Shown here one piece after another: positions 8,652 through 15,548 of a stretch of 26,614 nucleotides of DNA. This DNA is from JBBDJB01 sp040880125. GTDB lineage: Bacteria; Planctomycetota; Planctomycetia; Pirellulales; JBBDJB01. Numbering within the stretch: position 1 is the first letter of the stretch; each line of letters starts with the position of its first letter. The stretch lies in the NCBI GenBank assembly GCA_040880125.1, contig JBBDJB010000026.1, positions 1 through 26,614 of the forward strand, written 5' to 3'. The position numbers were made by a program, and so were the translations under genes. The notes below the pieces were generated by a model. The model made no database searches, was not told where the DNA came from, and saw only the letters and a list, made by a program, of their open reading frames with translations.

Positions 8652-9506
8652 ATGACGCGCAGTCGAACCAGCGCTCTGGCCACCGTCGCGGTGCTGGTGG
8701 GATGCATCCTTGTGCATGTGCCGCCGACCGCGGCGCAAGATGCCCCCATCTCCATCCCGGAACCCACGGTTGATTCGTCGGCCGCCCAGCCAGCAGCCGA
8801 CGTCGAGGCAGTGGCCCAAGAGAATCCCATCCCCACCCAGAGCCTGTGGGACATGACGCTCGCCGGCGGCCCACTGCTGATTCCGATCCTGGCCTGCTCG
8901 TTCGTCTTGTTACTTGTCGTGTTCGAGCGGGCGGTTAGTCTGCGGCCCGGCCGGATCATTCCCCGCCCTTTCGTCAAACGATTCATGCACCAGCTTCGCG
9001 AGGGCCAGCTTACTCGCGATCAGGCCGCCACGCTCTGTGCGGAGAATCCCAGCGATGTCGCCCGGGTGTTCAGCGCCGCGGTCCGCAAGTGGGGCCGTCC
9101 AGCGGTTGAAGTTGAACAGGCGATCCTGGACGAGGGCGAACGCGCTGCAAACAACCTGCGTCGATATTTGCGAGTCATCAACGGCGTGGCCACGGTCAGC
9201 CCGCTCTTGGGCCTCTTGGGCACCGTGTGGGGAATGATGGAGGCGTTTAATGCCATCGCCACCGCCGAGGCCATGGGCCGGCCCGAAATGCTCGCCGCCG
9301 GCATCAGCCAAGCGTTACTAACCACCGCCGCGGGTCTGTTCGTCGCGATTCCCGCGCTGATCTTTTACCTGTTGTTCGTCGGCCGCGTCGACCGGCTGGT
9401 GATGAACCTGGACGCAGCCGGGCAAGAGTTGGTGAACCTGATCTCTGCCGAAGGCCTGCAAGAAACACGCTCGACGAAGACGACGCGCAAAGAAAAGGCC
9501 GCCTAG
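8652..9506 (+). CDS. MotA/TolQ/ExbB proton channel family protein
   Basis: This 284-aa inner-membrane protein has the three-helix layout of the ExbB/TolQ family. Helix 1 is near residues 72-93 (GGPLLIPILACSFVLLLVVFER), followed by a cytoplasmic loop, then the conserved ATVSPLLGLLGTVWGMMEAF helix near 178-197 and AGISQALLTTAAGLFVAIPALIFY near 215-238. Before helix 1 lies an N-terminal signal-like segment (to about TAA-QD, residue 28) and an Ala/Pro/Glu-rich periplasmic stretch. That extension is known in many ExbB proteins. With ExbD it would form a proton-driven motor that energises a periplasmic partner. The ATG at 8652 is chosen for the signal sequence and a GGGAG about 12 nt upstream. A palindromic repeat separates it from exbD. 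Confidence 0.9.
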   Translation: MTRSRTSALATVAVLVGCILVHVPPTAAQDAPISIPEPTVDSSAAQPAADVEAVAQENPIPTQSLWDMTLAGGPLLIPILACSFVLLLVVFERAVSLRPGRIIPRPFVKRFMHQLREGQLTRDQAATLCAENPSDVARVFSAAVRKWGRPAVEVEQAILDEGERAANNLRRYLRVINGVATVSPLLGLLGTVWGMMEAFNAIATAEAMGRPEMLAAGISQALLTTAAGLFVAIPALIFYLLFVGRVDRLVMNLDAAGQELVNLISAEGLQETRSTKTTRKEKAA

Positions 9507-9562
9507 GAGTTGAGCCGAGAACCACGCATTAAACGAACACTCAAAGGGAAGCCGCACCACTC

Positions 9563-9664
9563 GTTTAACGGAAATGGGACAGGCACCTAATCGGCGCGAA
9601 GTCCAACTCAGGGGACTGCCCGCACTTCGCGATACGAGCCAGTCCCATTTCCTCGCAGTTAAAC
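9563..9664. repeat. Nested palindromic element between exbB-like and exbD-like genes
   Basis: Three nested inverted pairs are visible: GTTTAAC (9563) with GTTAAAC (9658); GGAAATGGGAC (9570-9580) with GTCCCATTTCC (9642-9652); and CGCGAAGT (9595-9602) with ACTTCGCG (9624-9631). The whole could fold into a long cruciform or RNA hairpin of about 100 nt. GGAAATGGGACAGGCACC-type ends are, from memory, common in planctomycete genomes, like REP units moved by RAYT (Y1) transposases. It fills most of the 171-bp gap inside the ExbB/ExbD cluster, and its hairpin may modulate downstream expression. Confidence 0.6.
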
Positions 9665-9677
9665 CTGGACCGCATTC

Positions 9678-10097
9678 ATGCCGCTGAAAACGCAGCTCGA
9701 CGAACAACCCACGCTGAACTTGACGCCGATGATCGACGTCGTGTTCCTGCTGATCATATTCTTCATGGTCGGCACGAAGTTCAGCGAGTTGGAGCGCAAT
9801 CTGCGGCTGAAGGTGCCGGAGGTATCTGACCGCGGCGCGCTCACTCCCGCGCCGGAGAGCCGCGTGGTGAACGTCTACCAAAACGGGCAGATTGCCCTGG
9901 ACCGGGAGATGGTCAGCCTGGACGAGCTCTCCACCCGGCTGGCGGCCGCCCGCAGCCAGTACCCGGACCTGGGCGTGTTGATTCGTGGCGACGGGGCCGG
10001 CCGCTACCAGCGCGTGGCGGAAGTGCTCAATGCCTGCAAACAGGCCGGCATCTCCGAGCTGGGTATCTCGGTCCGGATTGCCAGTCGTGAAAGATGA
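9678..10097 (+). CDS. ExbD/TolR family biopolymer transport protein
   Basis: This 139-aa protein has the ExbD/TolR layout: a short cytoplasmic N-terminus with LNLTPMIDVVFLLIIFFMV, whose Asp20 at the start of the single helix is the conserved proton-binding residue. A periplasmic domain follows with the usual late motif (PDLGVLIRGDGAGRYQRVAEVLNACKQAGISELGIS). The length is normal for the family. It would assemble with the ExbB-like protein encoded upstream. Its stop codon overlaps the start of the following gene (ATGA at 10094-10097), so the two are translationally coupled. The ribosome-binding site is weak. Confidence 0.92.
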   Translation: MPLKTQLDEQPTLNLTPMIDVVFLLIIFFMVGTKFSELERNLRLKVPEVSDRGALTPAPESRVVNVYQNGQIALDREMVSLDELSTRLAAARSQYPDLGVLIRGDGAGRYQRVAEVLNACKQAGISELGISVRIASRER

Positions 10098-12157
10098 AAA
10101 CCATGGCCGCGACCACCCTAGCCCAATTCCTCAGCCGACTGCTGGGCATGCCCCCGGTATGGATTGCGCTGTGGATCGGCTTGGTGGGTCTCAGCATCGC
10201 GCTGCTGCTGTTGATGCGCACACGCTGGGGGCAATCGCGGCCACTGCATAAATGCGCGGTGCTCTCGTTGATTGCGCATCTGCTGCTGGCCGGATTTGCC
10301 ACGACAGTGCGAATCGTCTCTGGCGCGGCGGGTCCTCCGCCCAGTCCTTCGATCCACGTCACGATTTCCAGCCCCGATGCGGCAGCGCAGGCGCAGAGTT
10401 CACCCTCTCCGCGCATGCCCTGGGACCCTGTGCCCGTCGATCCGGAGATGCCACTCCCGGATCAACTCGATGCGCCGCAACCGGCGGACCCTCAACTGAT
10501 GGAGCGCCCCGATACGCTCGATTCGGCGGCGCCACTGCCTGAACAGATCGCAGCCGAAAATGTGGGACCAGCCGAAGCAGATGTCCGCGACCTGGCGGCG
10601 AACACCTCGGCGAGCGACCTCGCGCCGGTCGAAGGTGCCGTGCCGATCGAGAAGCCCGAGCGCGGCGAAACCCAGCCTGCCGAGTCACCGCTGCCCGAGC
10701 CGCAACTCGATCCGGAAGTGGCGGCGCAGTCAGACGAACAGCCCGACTCGCTGACGCGCGATCCTGCCGAGTCGCTGCCGACGCAGCTTCCCGAAGACAC
10801 TTCGACGGCGCCGCAAGTGGCCGATGCTCCTTCGGCCGAAGAAGCGGCGGGGCTTTCGTCGGCCACGGACCTGCCGCTGACCGCCACCAGTCCGGTGCCT
10901 CTCGATCAGGCCGGCAATCCGAATGAACCCCCATTAACACCGGTAGGACGCGGAAACGGAGCTTCCGAGTCGAGCGAGAGCTCGCCACCGCTGCAAACAG
11001 TTCAGCCCGGCAATCCTGGCGATGGACCGCCCCTGCAAGAGGTCGGCCGACATCGCACGGACGATCGGGCGATTCCAGAGATCTACAAAAACCGCATTTC
11101 ACCGCGGCGTGACGAAATCGTCAACGACCGCGGCGGCAGCGGCAAAACGGAAGAGGCCGTCCGCTCGGCACTGCAGTGGCTGGCGGCCAATCAAGAGCCG
11201 GGCGGGCGATGGAACCCGGCGCGGCACGGAGCAGGGCGCGAGCTGGTGGTTCTCGGCCATGATCGCGGCGGCGCCGGCGCCAAGGCCGACACCGGTATTA
11301 CCGCCCTGGCCCTGCTGGCGTATCTGGGTGCCGGTCACACCCACCTGGAAGGCGAGCACCGCGACACGGTGCTCCGTGGGCTTGAGTTTCTGATGCGATC
11401 GCAAGCGGCCGACGGCTCTCTGGCCGGCGACGCGGAGTTGTACGCCCGGATGTACTGCCATGCGATGGCGTCCTTTGCCCTGAGTGAGGCGTTCGCCATG
11501 ACCGGCGACGCGCAGCTCGAGCCGGCGGTTACCCGCGCGGTCCGCTACAGCGTGGCGGCCCAGCATCGACAGAACGGCGGCTGGCGGTATCAACCGGGCG
11601 ACCAGGGCGACACCAGCCAACTGGGCTGGCAAGTGATGGCGCTCAAGAGTGCACAACTGGCCGGCGTGTCCGTGCCGGCGGAGACATGGACCGGCGTCGG
11701 ACGATTCCTGCGGAGCGTCGCCTCGGGAAGCGATCGTGGGCTGGCCAGCTATCAGCCGCGTCGTGCTCCCAGCCGCACGATGACCGCCGAAGCCCTGTTT
11801 TGCCGCCAGCTTCTGCACGAGGGGAACGAAGCCCGATCCACCGACGAGGCCGTGCAGTTTCTGCTCGCGGAACTGCCGGGAGCCGGGTACCCCGATCTGT
11901 ACTACTGGTACTACGGAACCCTTGCGCTCTACCAGGAGCAGGGCGAAGCATGGCGGCAGTGGAACGAGGCGCTGGTGGCCACGCTCTTGGTCAATCAACA
12001 GACGGAAGGTGCCGCCGCGGGAAGCTGGAATCCCGACACGCGGTGGGGCGGATACGGTGGCCGTGTCTACTCGACGGCCATGGCGGCGCTGTGCTTGGAA
12101 GTCTACTACCGCTACCTGCCGCTGCTGGAAGAGAGGACCCCGCGTCGGCCGCGTTAA
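10094..12157 (+). CDS. Membrane-anchored protein with Pro/Glu-rich linker and squalene-cyclase-like toroid domain
   Basis: This 687-aa protein has three parts. Residues 1-80 hold two hydrophobic helices (about 22-41 and 53-73). Residues about 80-345 form a low-complexity linker rich in Pro, Ala, Glu, Asp and Ser, ending near PEIYKNRISPRRDEIVNDRGG. Residues about 350-680 form an alpha/alpha-toroid of the prenyltransferase/squalene-oxidase repeat class, with repeats such as AVRSALQWLAANQEPGGRW, VLRGLEFLMRSQAADGSL and ARAVRY..AQHRQNGGWRYQPG followed by DTSQLGWQVMALKSA. The cyclase catalytic DxDD motif is not evident, so an enzymatic role is doubtful. It is translationally coupled to exbD by a 4-bp overlap. 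A membrane anchor, an extended linker and a C-terminal domain recall TonB/TolA, suggesting it is the ExbBD partner; that is inference. Confidence 0.82.
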   Translation: MKTMAATTLAQFLSRLLGMPPVWIALWIGLVGLSIALLLLMRTRWGQSRPLHKCAVLSLIAHLLLAGFATTVRIVSGAAGPPPSPSIHVTISSPDAAAQAQSSPSPRMPWDPVPVDPEMPLPDQLDAPQPADPQLMERPDTLDSAAPLPEQIAAENVGPAEADVRDLAANTSASDLAPVEGAVPIEKPERGETQPAESPLPEPQLDPEVAAQSDEQPDSLTRDPAESLPTQLPEDTSTAPQVADAPSAEEAAGLSSATDLPLTATSPVPLDQAGNPNEPPLTPVGRGNGASESSESSPPLQTVQPGNPGDGPPLQEVGRHRTDDRAIPEIYKNRISPRRDEIVNDRGGSGKTEEAVRSALQWLAANQEPGGRWNPARHGAGRELVVLGHDRGGAGAKADTGITALALLAYLGAGHTHLEGEHRDTVLRGLEFLMRSQAADGSLAGDAELYARMYCHAMASFALSEAFAMTGDAQLEPAVTRAVRYSVAAQHRQNGGWRYQPGDQGDTSQLGWQVMALKSAQLAGVSVPAETWTGVGRFLRSVASGSDRGLASYQPRRAPSRTMTAEALFCRQLLHEGNEARSTDEAVQFLLAELPGAGYPDLYYWYYGTLALYQEQGEAWRQWNEALVATLLVNQQTEGAAAGSWNPDTRWGGYGGRVYSTAMAALCLEVYYRYLPLLEERTPRRPR

Positions 12158-12217
12158 CCCCTGACGGTGCGGCAAGATAGCCGGCCGCAGCAACGGTCGC
12201 CACGACCGCCAAAGCGT

Positions 12218-12245
12218 TTGACACGCCCGGAGCGTCCATTAGAAT
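12218..12245 (+). promoter_or_regulatory. Sigma-70-type promoter upstream of the first tatA-like gene
   Basis: A perfect -35 box TTGACA (12218-12223) and a -10 box TAGAAT (12240-12245) are 16 bp apart. It lies 117 bp before the start of the tatA-like gene and after the end of the toroid gene, so the tat genes probably form a separate transcription unit. The same TAGAAT form of the -10 box recurs before tRNA-Val. Confidence 0.65.
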
Positions 12246-12362
12246 TGGTAAGAGTCGGGGTGCGCTAGGGTTAGGGCGAAGCAAACCCGGCACGCGCGGT
12301 GAGCCGCACCGCTACTTTGCCCTCCGCAGCCCCAGCTCGCCTGTTCGAAAAGAGACCTGCGT

Positions 12363-12572
12363 ATGCCATCGCTTTTCGCCATCCTGGGCTTTATGAGCTT
12401 CGGCCCATGGGAGTTGATCATCGTCGCATTTGTGATTCTGATCCTCTTCGGAAACCGCCTTCCCCGCGTGATGCGTTCGATGGGGCAAGGAGTCACCGAG
12501 TTCAAGAAGGGATTAGAGGAGCCGGGCGAGGAGGAAGCTCCGCCCAAGAAGGTTGAAAACCGCGAGGCGTAG
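12363..12572 (+). CDS. tatA: TatA-family twin-arginine translocase subunit (copy 1)
   Basis: This 69-aa protein shows the TatA plan: a short N-terminus, the FGPWE motif, one hydrophobic helix (LIIVAFVILILFG), then an amphipathic helix (RLPRVMRSMGQGVTEFKKGL) and a short acidic/basic tail. It would build the pore component of Tat export of folded proteins. An AAAGAGA box lies about 9 nt before the ATG. A second Met (residue 11) is possible as the start. A second tatA-like gene follows 306 bp downstream in the same direction, and no tatC is in view. Confidence 0.9.
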   Translation: MPSLFAILGFMSFGPWELIIVAFVILILFGNRLPRVMRSMGQGVTEFKKGLEEPGEEEAPPKKVENREA

Positions 12573-12878
12573 GTGCCCGTAGGAATACCTGCGGCACGGC
12601 ACATATTGATCGAGGTGTCAGCGAGCAAAGGTTTGAAGTGTAGTTTTTGAGGTCTTTGATCGCGCTATCCCCTGCGACTGTGGCGCGCCGGTTACCGCCG
12701 GTGAGTCGAGCTGTCGCACGAGGCGTTGTCTCATCCGGGCGAAAGCGGTGAGACATTGGTGACCGCGATGTCCGCGAGCATTACCCCGCCGCCTGCGGAC
12801 GCATCCTATCGTGTTCGGCGATGTGGCCGAAGCTAGGTACGCGTTTGACAGGTTCTGTTTTACGGGAGAGGTACTGCA
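12573..12878. other. Intergenic region between the two tatA-like genes
   Basis: No supported gene is seen in these 306 bp. Reading frames here lack domains and ribosome-binding sites. A TTGACA at 12845-12850 lies close to the second tatA-like start but without a good -10 box at the right spacing. A GGGAGAGG ribosome-binding site ends the region. Confidence 0.4.
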
Positions 12879-13235
12879 ATGTTCACGTCGAGTATTGTCA
12901 GCCAACTGACGTTTGCGTTCATGGGCGTTGGCCCGACTGAAATGGTCATCATTGGGGTGGTCGCGGTGTTGCTGTTCGGAAGCAAGTTGCCGGAAGTCGC
13001 CCGTTCGATGGGAAAGAGCGTGGTCGAGTTCAAAAAGGGCATCCGCGGAGTGGAGGACGAGCTCAATACGTCCATCTATTCGAGCGGCAGTTCGAGTTCG
13101 ACATCGTCGAACTATTACAGTGAGCCCGAGGTGGACGATCAGGCGCAAGCGACCGCGCCGAAGTTCGAGCCGCCGGCGAGCGAGCCGCAAACAGCCGGCT
13201 CGGACGATAAGGGCTCTGCCGGCCAGACCGCCTGA
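12879..13235 (+). CDS. tatA: TatA-family twin-arginine translocase subunit (copy 2)
   Basis: This 118-aa protein repeats the TatA plan: VGPTE motif, hydrophobic helix (MVIIGVVAVLLFG), amphipathic helix (KLPEVARSMGKSVVEFKKGI), then a longer C-terminal tail than copy 1. The tail is Ser-rich in the middle (TSIYSSGSSSSTSSN) and Pro/Glu/Ala-rich at the end. The ribosome-binding site GGGAGAGG is 8 nt before the ATG. The sequence is clearly diverged from copy 1, so this is an old duplication or division of labour (TatA against TatE/TatB-like roles) rather than a recent copy. The tail is too short and lacks features that would make it a sure TatB. Confidence 0.9.
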   Translation: MFTSSIVSQLTFAFMGVGPTEMVIIGVVAVLLFGSKLPEVARSMGKSVVEFKKGIRGVEDELNTSIYSSGSSSSTSSNYYSEPEVDDQAQATAPKFEPPASEPQTAGSDDKGSAGQTA

Positions 13236-13260
13236 GGGCGTGTCGAGGCCAGAATCGTTT

Positions 13261-13304
13261 CGTAGCCTCCCCGAGCAGTGGAATCATGCGCTCGGGCTGC
13301 TACG
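13261..13304. terminator. Interrupted hairpin after the second tatA-like gene
   Basis: CGTAGC (13261-13266) pairs with GCTACG (13299-13304), and CCGAGC (13271-13276) with GCTCGG (13290-13295), around a 13-nt loop. It starts 25 bp after the stop codon and lies before the tRNA-Val promoter, a good place for termination. There is no T-run, so it may need Rho or be structural only. Confidence 0.35.
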
Positions 13305-13305
13305 G

Positions 13306-13334
13306 TAGCCAGAAGTCGGCACGGCCGCTAGAAT
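13306..13334 (+). promoter_or_regulatory. Promoter for tRNA-Val
   Basis: A -10 box TAGAAT at 13329-13334 and a weaker -35 box TAGCCA (four of six) at 13306-13311 are 17 bp apart. The expected transcription start near 13341 is about 5 nt before the mature tRNA. Confidence 0.45.
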
Positions 13335-13345
13335 GATCGGCCTTT

Positions 13346-13419
13346 GGGCGGCTAGCTCAGTTGGTTAGAGCGCCGTGTTCACACCGCGGAGGTCACTGGT
13401 TCGAATCCAGTGTCGCCCA
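13346..13419 (+). tRNA. tRNA-Val (anticodon CAC)
   Basis: A complete 74-nt cloverleaf is present. The acceptor stem is GGGCGGC/GTCGCCC with one G-T pair. The D stem is GCTC/GAGC. The anticodon stem CCGTG/CGCGG encloses the loop TTCACAC, giving anticodon CAC. The T arm is ACTGG-TTCGAAT-CCAGT. The discriminator base is A and CCA is not encoded. A recombinase remnant on the other strand reads into its 3' half, so this tRNA is the likely attachment site of the accessory region to the right. Confidence 0.95.
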
Positions 13420-14390
13420 CTCCCTGGCCCCTCGTCGACGGCTTGCGGATCGCCGATAATCGCTGTGTTTTCAGGGGTTACAGCCGCTTCAGCCCCCTCC
13501 GGAGTGTCGCAACTTAATCGGTTCTGAGCGCCTCTGATCGCCTCTCGTGCACCGCTTTCGTGCACCGCTTTTGGCGCTTTGGGGGGTTCGTACACTACCG
13601 TCGGCTCGACGGCCCCGCGCTCGTAGTGCGTCTCCCGGGCGTGCAGGTAATGCTCGCGGGCCACCTTGTCGGTGTTCCCCAGCCACGCGCAAACGACGTG
13701 CTCGGGGAACACGTCACACAGCTCCGTCTGACGGCTGGCCCGCAGGTTTTGAAACAGCCGCGGCCACGGATTGAGCCCGGCTCGCTCGATGATCTTCGTG
13801 AACTGGGTCCGCAGATTCTGCTTTACGTCCCGGTAGCGGGTGATCACAAATTCCCCGGTCGACTTCGGCCTATCCCACACCGCGTTCAGGTGCGGCCGCA
13901 ACTCCGGAAACAACGGAACTATTCGGCAGTCTCCCCCTTCATGGTGCAGTCCCTTCTTCCAGCCGATATCACCCCATCGCAGCGCCAGATGCTCCGAGGG
14001 ACACCGCAGGCCGCCGAAGCGCAAAGATCAGCCGCCATTGCGCATCCGGACACGCCTCGAGGATATTGTAGGCATCCGCGCGGGTCAGGAAGTAATCCCG
14101 CTTGCGATTTCCGCCAGTGTTCGATTTCAGGCTCTGAAAAGGGTTTCGCCGGAGCAACTCCCGGCTGACCGCATCGGCGAAGAACTGCTTGGAGTTGCTG
14201 ATCCTTTTGCGGACCGTGTTTGGCGCCAGCCCTGTGTCGGAAGTGTTCTCGCCGTGGGCGTTTTCGCGAGCGGCCTTCGTGCCGAGCCACCGTTCGAAGT
14301 CCTTGGCATCGCCAGGCGTGATGTCGTTCATCCGTCAGTCAGCGCCGAAGAACTTCAGTAGACACCGCTCGGTGTGTCTCCAGTTCACGC
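13365..14390 (-). pseudogene. Tyrosine recombinase (integrase) remnant at tRNA-Val
   Basis: Two frames together make most of a phage-type integrase. The right-hand part (14331 down to about 14020) is the core-binding domain: ITPGDAKDFERWL, then NTVRKRISNSKQFFADAV and LIFAL. The left-hand part (from about 14024 down to 13365) is the catalytic domain, with the first Arg in RFGGLRCPSEHL, the FQNLRASRQTEL block (the His/Arg box, here Gln in place of His), and the WLGNTDKVAREHYL block with the final Tyr. The frames meet at GCGCTTCGGC near 14020, consistent with an 8-bp deletion between GCGCT repeats. Upstream, an in-frame TGA lies just before Met at 14331, and the homologous segment NWRHTERCLLKFFGAD continues to about 14390, where RHS sequence begins. 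It is thus frameshifted, stopped and truncated. Its C-terminal frame runs into tRNA-Val, typical of tRNA-targeting integrases. Confidence 0.8.
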
Positions 14391-14678
14391 GCGATAGCCC
14401 AGGGCGCTCTGTGTGGCTTCCGGCCGGCCGGCGTCGTCGTAAACCGTGGTAGTGCGGTTACCTTCGGCGTCCAGCAGGGCTTCCTGCCGGCCGTTGGCGT
14501 CGTAGAGGAACGTGGTGGCGTGGCCCAGCGGGTTGATCACGTAGTGCTGTCGTCCCGCGGCGTCGTAAACGAAAGTCGTGATATCGTCCAGCGGATTGGT
14601 AGAGTTTATCCGCCGCCCCAAGGCGTCGCTGGTATAGGTCGTGCGATTGCCGAGGGAATCCTCGATCGCCTCGACGTT
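14385..14678 (-). pseudogene. RHS YD-repeat fragment
   Basis: These 97 codons carry about four YD repeats, such as DSLGNRTTYTSDALGRRINSTNPLDDITTFVYDAAGR and GNRTTTVYDDAGRPEATQSALG. They match the internal repeats of the complete RHS gene at 17220-22511 in both protein and DNA texture. There is no start, and the frame stops six codons after the last repeat, where sequence homologous to the integrase N-terminus begins. Upstream it is fused in frame to a piece of IS4-type transposase. It is a displaced internal piece of an RHS gene. Confidence 0.8.
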
Positions 14679-14885
14679 GCCGGCCAGATGCGGCACGTGG
14701 TTGCAGGCCGTGTTGCCGTGTAAGACCTGCAACAGGAAGGCATGAATCGTGGCCACTGGACCAAGCGCACGCTCGCGCCAGGTGTAGCCGATCTGGTGGC
14801 AGATGTCTTCGATGGCCGCCGCTTGGAGAAGTTGAGCTACATCGGACTTGATGCGCCGCAGCGCGTCGAGGATACTAGTGACCAT
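14679..14885 (-). mobile_element. IS4-type transposase N-terminal fragment
   Basis: About 69 residues match the start of IS4-family transposases seen in planctomycetes: IEDICHQIGYTWRERALGP, then IHAFLLQVLHGNTACNHVPHLAG. The frame then passes without a stop into RHS YD repeats, so the DDE catalytic region is absent. The homology call is from recognition of the WRER...FL.QVLHGNTAC..V/L motif. It marks where an insertion sequence was broken by recombination. Confidence 0.7.
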
Positions 14886-14892
14886 CCTTGGT

Positions 14893-14933
14893 CTCCCGGA
14901 TTTGGTTGTGTCAACGACACCATTTTCCGGGAG
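14893..14933. repeat. Nested inverted repeat next to the transposase fragment
   Basis: CTCCCGGA (14893-14900) pairs with TCCGGGAG (14926-14933), enclosing a second pair GTGTC/GACAC (14908-14920) with a 3-nt loop. It lies 8 bp upstream of the transposase fragment start, so it may belong to the insertion sequence end or its translation-control region. Confidence 0.5.
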
Positions 14934-15093
14934 GCCACTTTTTTGCGCAAGCTCAAAAACTGCTCGACGCTAGCACGGTCAAGTCCTTGACCACAAAATG
15001 CTTCGGCTTATCTTCGTGGCATTCTAGAATGTTCCTTTTCCTCGTCCCTTTTGCTCGCCCCCCTGTTCCTCGCCCTTTTCCTCGCCATGTCTT

Positions 15094-15336
15094 TCATGCC
15101 TCTTCTCGCGCGGCGACTTCTTGGCTCACGTCGCGCAGCCTCTGTCGCAGATGACGCACTCGCAACCAGTTTGCCATCGCAAACGCACCCCAAAAGGCTG
15201 CCCATTTTATCCCGCTCAGTGTCAATTCAAATTGTGGAATCGACAACAAGTAAACGAGCGCGACAGCCAAGAACCACCACATTCCGAACCGATGAATATT
15301 AATCACACGCCGCACCATCGGTTGACTGGGATTCAT
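15094..15336 (-). CDS. Small two-helix membrane protein, candidate immunity protein
   Basis: This 80-aa protein has two hydrophobic segments (about residues 18-34, MWWFLAVALVYLLSIP, and 42-57, IKWAAFWGAFAMANWL) and a charged C-terminal tail (RVRHLRQRLRDVSQEVAAREEA) that could form a helix. No family is recognised. An AGAGGG box lies about 11 nt before the ATG. It sits 208 bp downstream of an orphan RHS C-terminal module on the same strand, where immunity genes of polymorphic toxins normally lie, so an immunity role is a reasonable inference without direct evidence. The region after its stop is purine-strand-biased low-complexity sequence. Confidence 0.55.
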   Translation of the reverse strand: MNPSQPMVRRVINIHRFGMWWFLAVALVYLLSIPQFELTLSGIKWAAFWGAFAMANWLRVRHLRQRLRDVSQEVAAREEA

Positions 15337-15359
15337 AGCAACTAGACCCTCTGGATTGA

Positions 15360-15548
15360 TCAGTGATTTATTGGCAGACGGGCAGAACCACTTCCCATTT
15401 CCAGTCTATCCACCGACGATTTGGAGGCTGGCACCAGTGCTTGCACAAGTCGCAAGCGTAAGCAGCCAAACCGCGACAAGCTATGTAAATAAGCGGATTC
15501 GGCAAACCCAAAGAGAGACCTATTCCAATAGTTATACACGATCCTCAT
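15360..15548 (-). CDS. Possible small ORF coupled to the orphan RHS tip
   Basis: This 62-aa frame begins with an ATG that overlaps the stop of the orphan RHS module (ATGA, 15545-15548) and ends 23 bp before the two-helix membrane gene. The position would suit a translationally coupled immunity gene. The sequence (MRIVYNYWNRSLFGFAESAY and onward, with a basic second half) shows no domain and no clear hydrophobic helix, so it may be chance. Treated as tentative. Confidence 0.25.
   Translation of the reverse strand: MRIVYNYWNRSLFGFAESAYLHSLSRFGCLRLRLVQALVPASKSSVDRLEMGSGSARLPINH

Noticed and set aside
12502..12756. 84-aa minus-strand frame between the tatA-like genes
   Set aside because: It overlaps the end of the first tatA-like gene, has no domain, and its start lacks a ribosome-binding site.
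14960..15090. Possible CRISPR-like or tandem repeat in the CCTTTTCCTCG-rich stretch
   Set aside because: The repeats are short, irregular and without spacers of fixed length; it is pyrimidine-biased low complexity.
15008..15205. 65-aa basic frame downstream of and overlapping the two-helix gene
   Set aside because: It is the other frame of the membrane gene plus a low-complexity purine-rich stretch; no supporting start signal.
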